Assembly (NCBI GenBank): GCA_905187695.1
Contig: CAJJIY010000016.1
Coordinates: 1 to 31,776, forward strand
DNA length: 31,776 bases
Origin: an uncultured Eubacteriales bacterium
GTDB lineage: Bacteria; Bacillota; Clostridia; Oscillospirales; CAG-272
Reading direction: 5' to 3'
Each line of letters begins with the position of its first letter. Position 1 is the stretch's first letter. Made by a program: the position numbers and the translations under genes. Under the pieces are notes generated by a model that was not told the DNA's origin, made no database searches, and was given only the letters and a program-made list of their open reading frames with translations. Below are positions 29,015-31,776 of the stretch, piece after piece.

Positions 29015-31372
29015 TCAAAAGCCTTCCGGATCGGCATTGTATCCGGCTTTCTTCATAAATTCACAATAATCATCAAACGAAAGATCTTCTCCGATACGGG
29101 AAACGAAATGATTCGCGCCTGCGGCATCCCCTTCCCAACTGATCAGAAGGAACCGGGCGGCCTCCTGCGGCAGTCTGCCCGCGACGCTCTTGCCGTCCGC
29201 GTCCACCGCCACACGGCCGGAGAGCAGAATTTTTCCGCTCATTGCGTCGGTCACGGTAAAGGAGAGCCCCACCGCCCCGGTCGTGTCATTGACGGCCACA
29301 AGCGGAAGATCTCCCTTGTCGTCCGGCTCATCAAAAAGAAGGCAAACCGGCGCCTGTGCGCGTCTGATATAAAAATAGGCCAATTTCCTGCGACCGTAAT
29401 AGTCCACCACAGCATCCGAGATCTCCGGGAAACCGTCAATGAGATTCCACCAGATGATGCCGCTCCGGTAACCCTTTCCGGCGCGGAAATGCTCCACGAA
29501 AAATTTCATGGCCTCGGCCTGTGAGATCTGACTTTGAAGCGCATAATCCTCCAGCGAAAGATTTGCGGCATCCCGGCCGAAGAGCCGCTCGACCTGCCTG
29601 GTCATAAGCGGAATACGGTAAGCATAAGGAGCCCCGGCGCTGACCTCCGGGCAGGTGGCGTGCAGGAGCCAGTCGGCATCCGTGCACACATTCCGGTCTC
29701 CCCGGCCGCCCAGATGCTCCGGACGGATAAACTGCCGCAGACTCGCGGGGGAGGGGCAACCGTGATACCCCGTCTCGGACGCGAAATGGCAAAAAGATTT
29801 TCCGATGTAAAAATCCCCCTTGAACCAGTCGCGCGGCCCCCACAGATGATCCTCCGAAAGAGGTCCGCCGCCCCGGACGGCTTCTTCGTCGTGATAAGGA
29901 GAGGAAGGCAGATAGGGTCGCGTACCGTCATGGTCGGCCACCACGGCCGGCAGCACGCGCCGGGTGAGGCGGTTTTCATTGGGATCGCGCATCGTTGCGG
30001 CGCGCGTACCCGTCCACCGGTTTTTCCGGCCCCACGCCAGGCAAAAATCATCGCACTCGTTGTCCCCCGACCACAGCGCGATGGCGGGATGATGGCGCAG
30101 GCGTTTGACGACCGAAACCGCCTCCTCCCGCAAAAGCGAAGCAAAAGCGTCGTCCTGGGGATAAACGGCGCAGGCCATCATAAAATCATGCCAGATAAGA
30201 ATCCCGTGCTCGTCGCACCAGTCGTAAAAGGAATCGGTGCGGTAAACGCCGCCGCCCCAGATGCGCACCATGTTACAGCCGATGTCGTCAATCAGCGCCG
30301 TCTCGCGCGCATAAAGCGTGTCGCCCACAGCCGGGAAAATATCGGTAGGCACAAGATTGGTGCCCAGCACAAAGATTTTTTGCCCGTTTACAATCAGATC
30401 AAATTTTCCTTCCGGCCCGGCAAAAGAAGTGCGCTCCAGCGAAACGGTGCGAAGGCCGGTCCGGAAGGTCACGCGGTCCACCGCCGTGCCGTCCCTCAGA
30501 AGCGTAACGGTCACCGTGTAAAGATAGGGTTTTCCCCGCCCCTTCACCTGCCAGATTTTCGGGTGCTCCACCCGGCAGTTCAGTTCGTTGTTGATGCCGA
30601 ACGCGGCGGCTTTCTCCTCAAAGACCGAATCCTCACATTCGCCGCGTACCCAAAGGGTGAAACGGCGCAGATCATCTTCATGCGTGTGAATCTTCACCCG
30701 CACCGAAACCGAGGCCTGACGGTCGCTCAGTTCGCGCACCGATAAAAACGCGTCCGAAAGCCGCGTGGACGGACGGCGGGAGAGCGTGACCGGCCGCCAA
30801 AGCCCCGCCGACAACGCGCGGGGCAGAATATCCCAGCCATACATATAGGGGGCTTTCCGCACATACAAAGAATCCAGATTATAGCGAAGCGCCCAGCCGG
30901 CCGCCGGGAGGTCCTTTTCCATGACATAGACCGAAACGGGAATCAGGTGCACCAGAAGTTCATGCCGCCCGGGCGGCAGGCCGCGCAGAGAAAACTCGTG
31001 CGGAATCAGCATATTCTCGGTCTTTCCGAGCAACGCACCGTCCACAAAAATCTCCGAAACGGTATCAATTCCGCCAAAGCAAAGGAAAAGATCGTCCTTT
31101 GTCTCTTCGGTCTCAAAAGAGGCCGTGTAAAAGAAATGCGTGCGCTCCAGTTCCTGACAGCGCAGAATATTGTCGCCGTAGGCAAGGTCTTCGGGCAAAA
31201 CGCCCGCCAAGGCAAGATCCCGTTCCACGCACCCCGGCACAACGGCCGGACAAACCGGCAGTCCTTCGTTTATGAGATCTGCCTCGGTCCGGGGCGAGAA
31301 TCCTTTTTCATAAAGGGCGTGATGTCCCATACGGTAAAGGCGAAACCCCGTGACGGTCTTTTCTTCTCTCAT
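29015..31372 (-). CDS. Glycoside hydrolase family 2, beta-mannosidase-like
   Basis: A 785-aa GH2 enzyme. The start is taken as ATG 31372, behind AAAGGGAG. An in-frame ATG at 31408 lies upstream of the likely transcription start and is rejected. A jelly-roll domain (about 1-190, with FGGIDTVSEIFVDG and YMYGWDILPRALSAGLWRPV) and an Ig-like domain precede the TIM barrel. The barrel has RIWGGGVYRTDSFYDWCDEHGILIWHDF in pieces, the acid/base Glu in LWSGDNECDD and the nucleophile Glu in FASETGYHG. The GWD...GLWRPV and SGxNE patterns favour beta-mannosidase over beta-galactosidase. No signal peptide is present, so it acts on imported oligosaccharides. The ROK kinase follows in the operon. Confidence 0.9.
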   Translation of the reverse strand: MREEKTVTGFRLYRMGHHALYEKGFSPRTEADLINEGLPVCPAVVPGCVERDLALAGVLPEDLAYGDNILRCQELERTHFFYTASFETEETKDDLFLCFGGIDTVSEIFVDGALLGKTENMLIPHEFSLRGLPPGRHELLVHLIPVSVYVMEKDLPAAGWALRYNLDSLYVRKAPYMYGWDILPRALSAGLWRPVTLSRRPSTRLSDAFLSVRELSDRQASVSVRVKIHTHEDDLRRFTLWVRGECEDSVFEEKAAAFGINNELNCRVEHPKIWQVKGRGKPYLYTVTVTLLRDGTAVDRVTFRTGLRTVSLERTSFAGPEGKFDLIVNGQKIFVLGTNLVPTDIFPAVGDTLYARETALIDDIGCNMVRIWGGGVYRTDSFYDWCDEHGILIWHDFMMACAVYPQDDAFASLLREEAVSVVKRLRHHPAIALWSGDNECDDFCLAWGRKNRWTGTRAATMRDPNENRLTRRVLPAVVADHDGTRPYLPSSPYHDEEAVRGGGPLSEDHLWGPRDWFKGDFYIGKSFCHFASETGYHGCPSPASLRQFIRPEHLGGRGDRNVCTDADWLLHATCPEVSAGAPYAYRIPLMTRQVERLFGRDAANLSLEDYALQSQISQAEAMKFFVEHFRAGKGYRSGIIWWNLIDGFPEISDAVVDYYGRRKLAYFYIRRAQAPVCLLFDEPDDKGDLPLVAVNDTTGAVGLSFTVTDAMSGKILLSGRVAVDADGKSVAGRLPQEAARFLLISWEGDAAGANHFVSRIGEDLSFDDYCEFMKKAGYNADPEGF

Positions 31373-31408
31373 TTCCGCGTTCTCCCTTTCAGGTCGTTCT
31401 TTGCCCAC

Positions 31409-31437
31409 ATTATACCCTGTCCTTGCGCGTTTGGCAA
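31409..31437 (-). promoter_or_regulatory. Promoter of the GH2-ROK operon
   Basis: On the minus strand TTGCCA (31437-31432), 17 bp and a perfect TATAAT (31414-31409). Transcription should start near 31402, leaving a leader of about 30 nt to the ATG at 31372. Confidence 0.75.
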
Positions 31438-31486
31438 GAGGACGCCGCGTAATTTATCACTTGTCACTTGAAATTAAGGATAAGTA

Positions 31487-31515
31487 TTGATTTTAGCCGT
31501 TTTTGGCGTTATAAT
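31487..31515 (+). promoter_or_regulatory. Plus-strand promoter facing the right edge
   Basis: TTGATT (31487-31492), a 17-bp spacer and a perfect TATAAT (31510-31515), divergent from the GH2 promoter. Its gene is either beyond the window or is a non-coding RNA in the following 260 nt. Confidence 0.6.
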
Positions 31516-31776
31516 ATTCATAGAATCACTCTTCAGATCTGAAAAGAGGTCTGCGCCGTGTTTGCATTTGTTGTCTGTCCGGCGCCTGCAATCCCTTTTC
31601 CGGAAACATATTGATCCGGAAAGAGCGGTTTGTTGTTTTTGATGCCGTTCCGCAATCATATGATATCTTGACCTTTTCACTTCGCTTTTGCGGAAGTCGT
31701 TTTGTCATATCCATAACATGAAGGCACTGTAAAGTTAAAATGAAAAGATAGCTCACGAAATCATAGAAAAGCTTCA
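31516..31776. other. AT-richer stretch without a recognisable gene
   Basis: The base composition is clearly richer in A/T than in the genes around it. Plus-strand frames are short: GTG at about 31558 behind AAAAGAGG gives 18 codons, and ATG at about 31641 gives 9. Two overlapping minus-strand frames of 68 and 76 codons have no family resemblance and a basic, low-complexity look. A TTTCCGG/CCGGAAA hairpin lies at about 31598-31623. I see no tRNA, insertion sequence or repeat here. Confidence 0.5.

Noticed and set aside
31373..31408. ATG 31408 as an alternative start for the GH2 gene.
   Set aside because: It overlaps the region of the expected transcription start (-10 at 31414-31409) and the ribosome binding site AAAGGGAG lies inside that extension, directing initiation at 31372.

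Overview
The window looks like a chromosomal segment of a fairly GC-rich Clostridia (Firmicutes) bacterium, probably a gut lineage near Oscillospirales. The grounds are a type III glutamine synthetase (GlnN), an ANTAR regulator beside a glutamine-synthetase-like gene, BioY uptake, ferredoxin-tailed aldo/keto reductases, strong AGGAGG ribosome binding sites and near-consensus TTGACA-N17-TATAAT promoters. Family assignments come from reading the proteins; no search was run.

Layout. 1-2584 (minus): start of an LD-carboxypeptidase, a HAD nucleotidase/guanylate-kinase-like fusion, and a membrane diguanylate cyclase. 2585-3049: a plus-strand promoter and a strong terminator enclose an orphan RNA of about 105 nt. 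3050-8536 (minus): one apparent operon of a GS-like pseudoenzyme, an ANTAR regulator, pyrG, bioY and guaA. 8537-8919: divergent control region. 8920-12396 (plus): glnN and gdhA. 12458-13033: riboswitch-like leader, probably guanidine-IV, in front of a MATE gene that has lost its middle. 13187-14343: dut and a HAD phosphatase. 14398-16584 (minus): MATE pump and its BmrR-like MerR regulator. 16744-20964 (plus): MerR, flavin reductase, two Fe-S aldo/keto reductases, ECF S component and DUF1893. 21030-21291: relic fusing an aldo/keto reductase start to a flavodoxin end. 21583-25486 (plus): MarR and a heterodimeric ABC exporter. 25559-27790 (plus): histidine-kinase relic, small membrane protein, zinc-dependent phospholipase C and a diacylglycerol-glucosyltransferase-like GT4. 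27968-31372 (minus): GH2 beta-mannosidase-like enzyme and a ROK kinase. 31409-31776 holds a plus-strand promoter with no recognisable gene.

Most interesting is the nitrogen/glutamine region at 3.0-12.4 kb. GlnN makes glutamine and GdhA makes glutamate. On the opposite strand two glutamine-consuming amidotransferases, PyrG and GuaA, sit behind a GS-like protein that has lost most metal- and substrate-binding residues and an ANTAR protein whose receiver has Asn in place of the phospho-Asp. Both divergent leaders can fold a 7-bp hairpin with the same hexaloop, AAAGGC, which carries the A1 and G4 expected of an ANTAR target. In both, this hairpin competes with a longer downstream stem, a clear intrinsic terminator on the minus strand and a weaker candidate on the plus strand. 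I infer a glutamine-responsive antitermination switch in which the dead GS may act as sensor.
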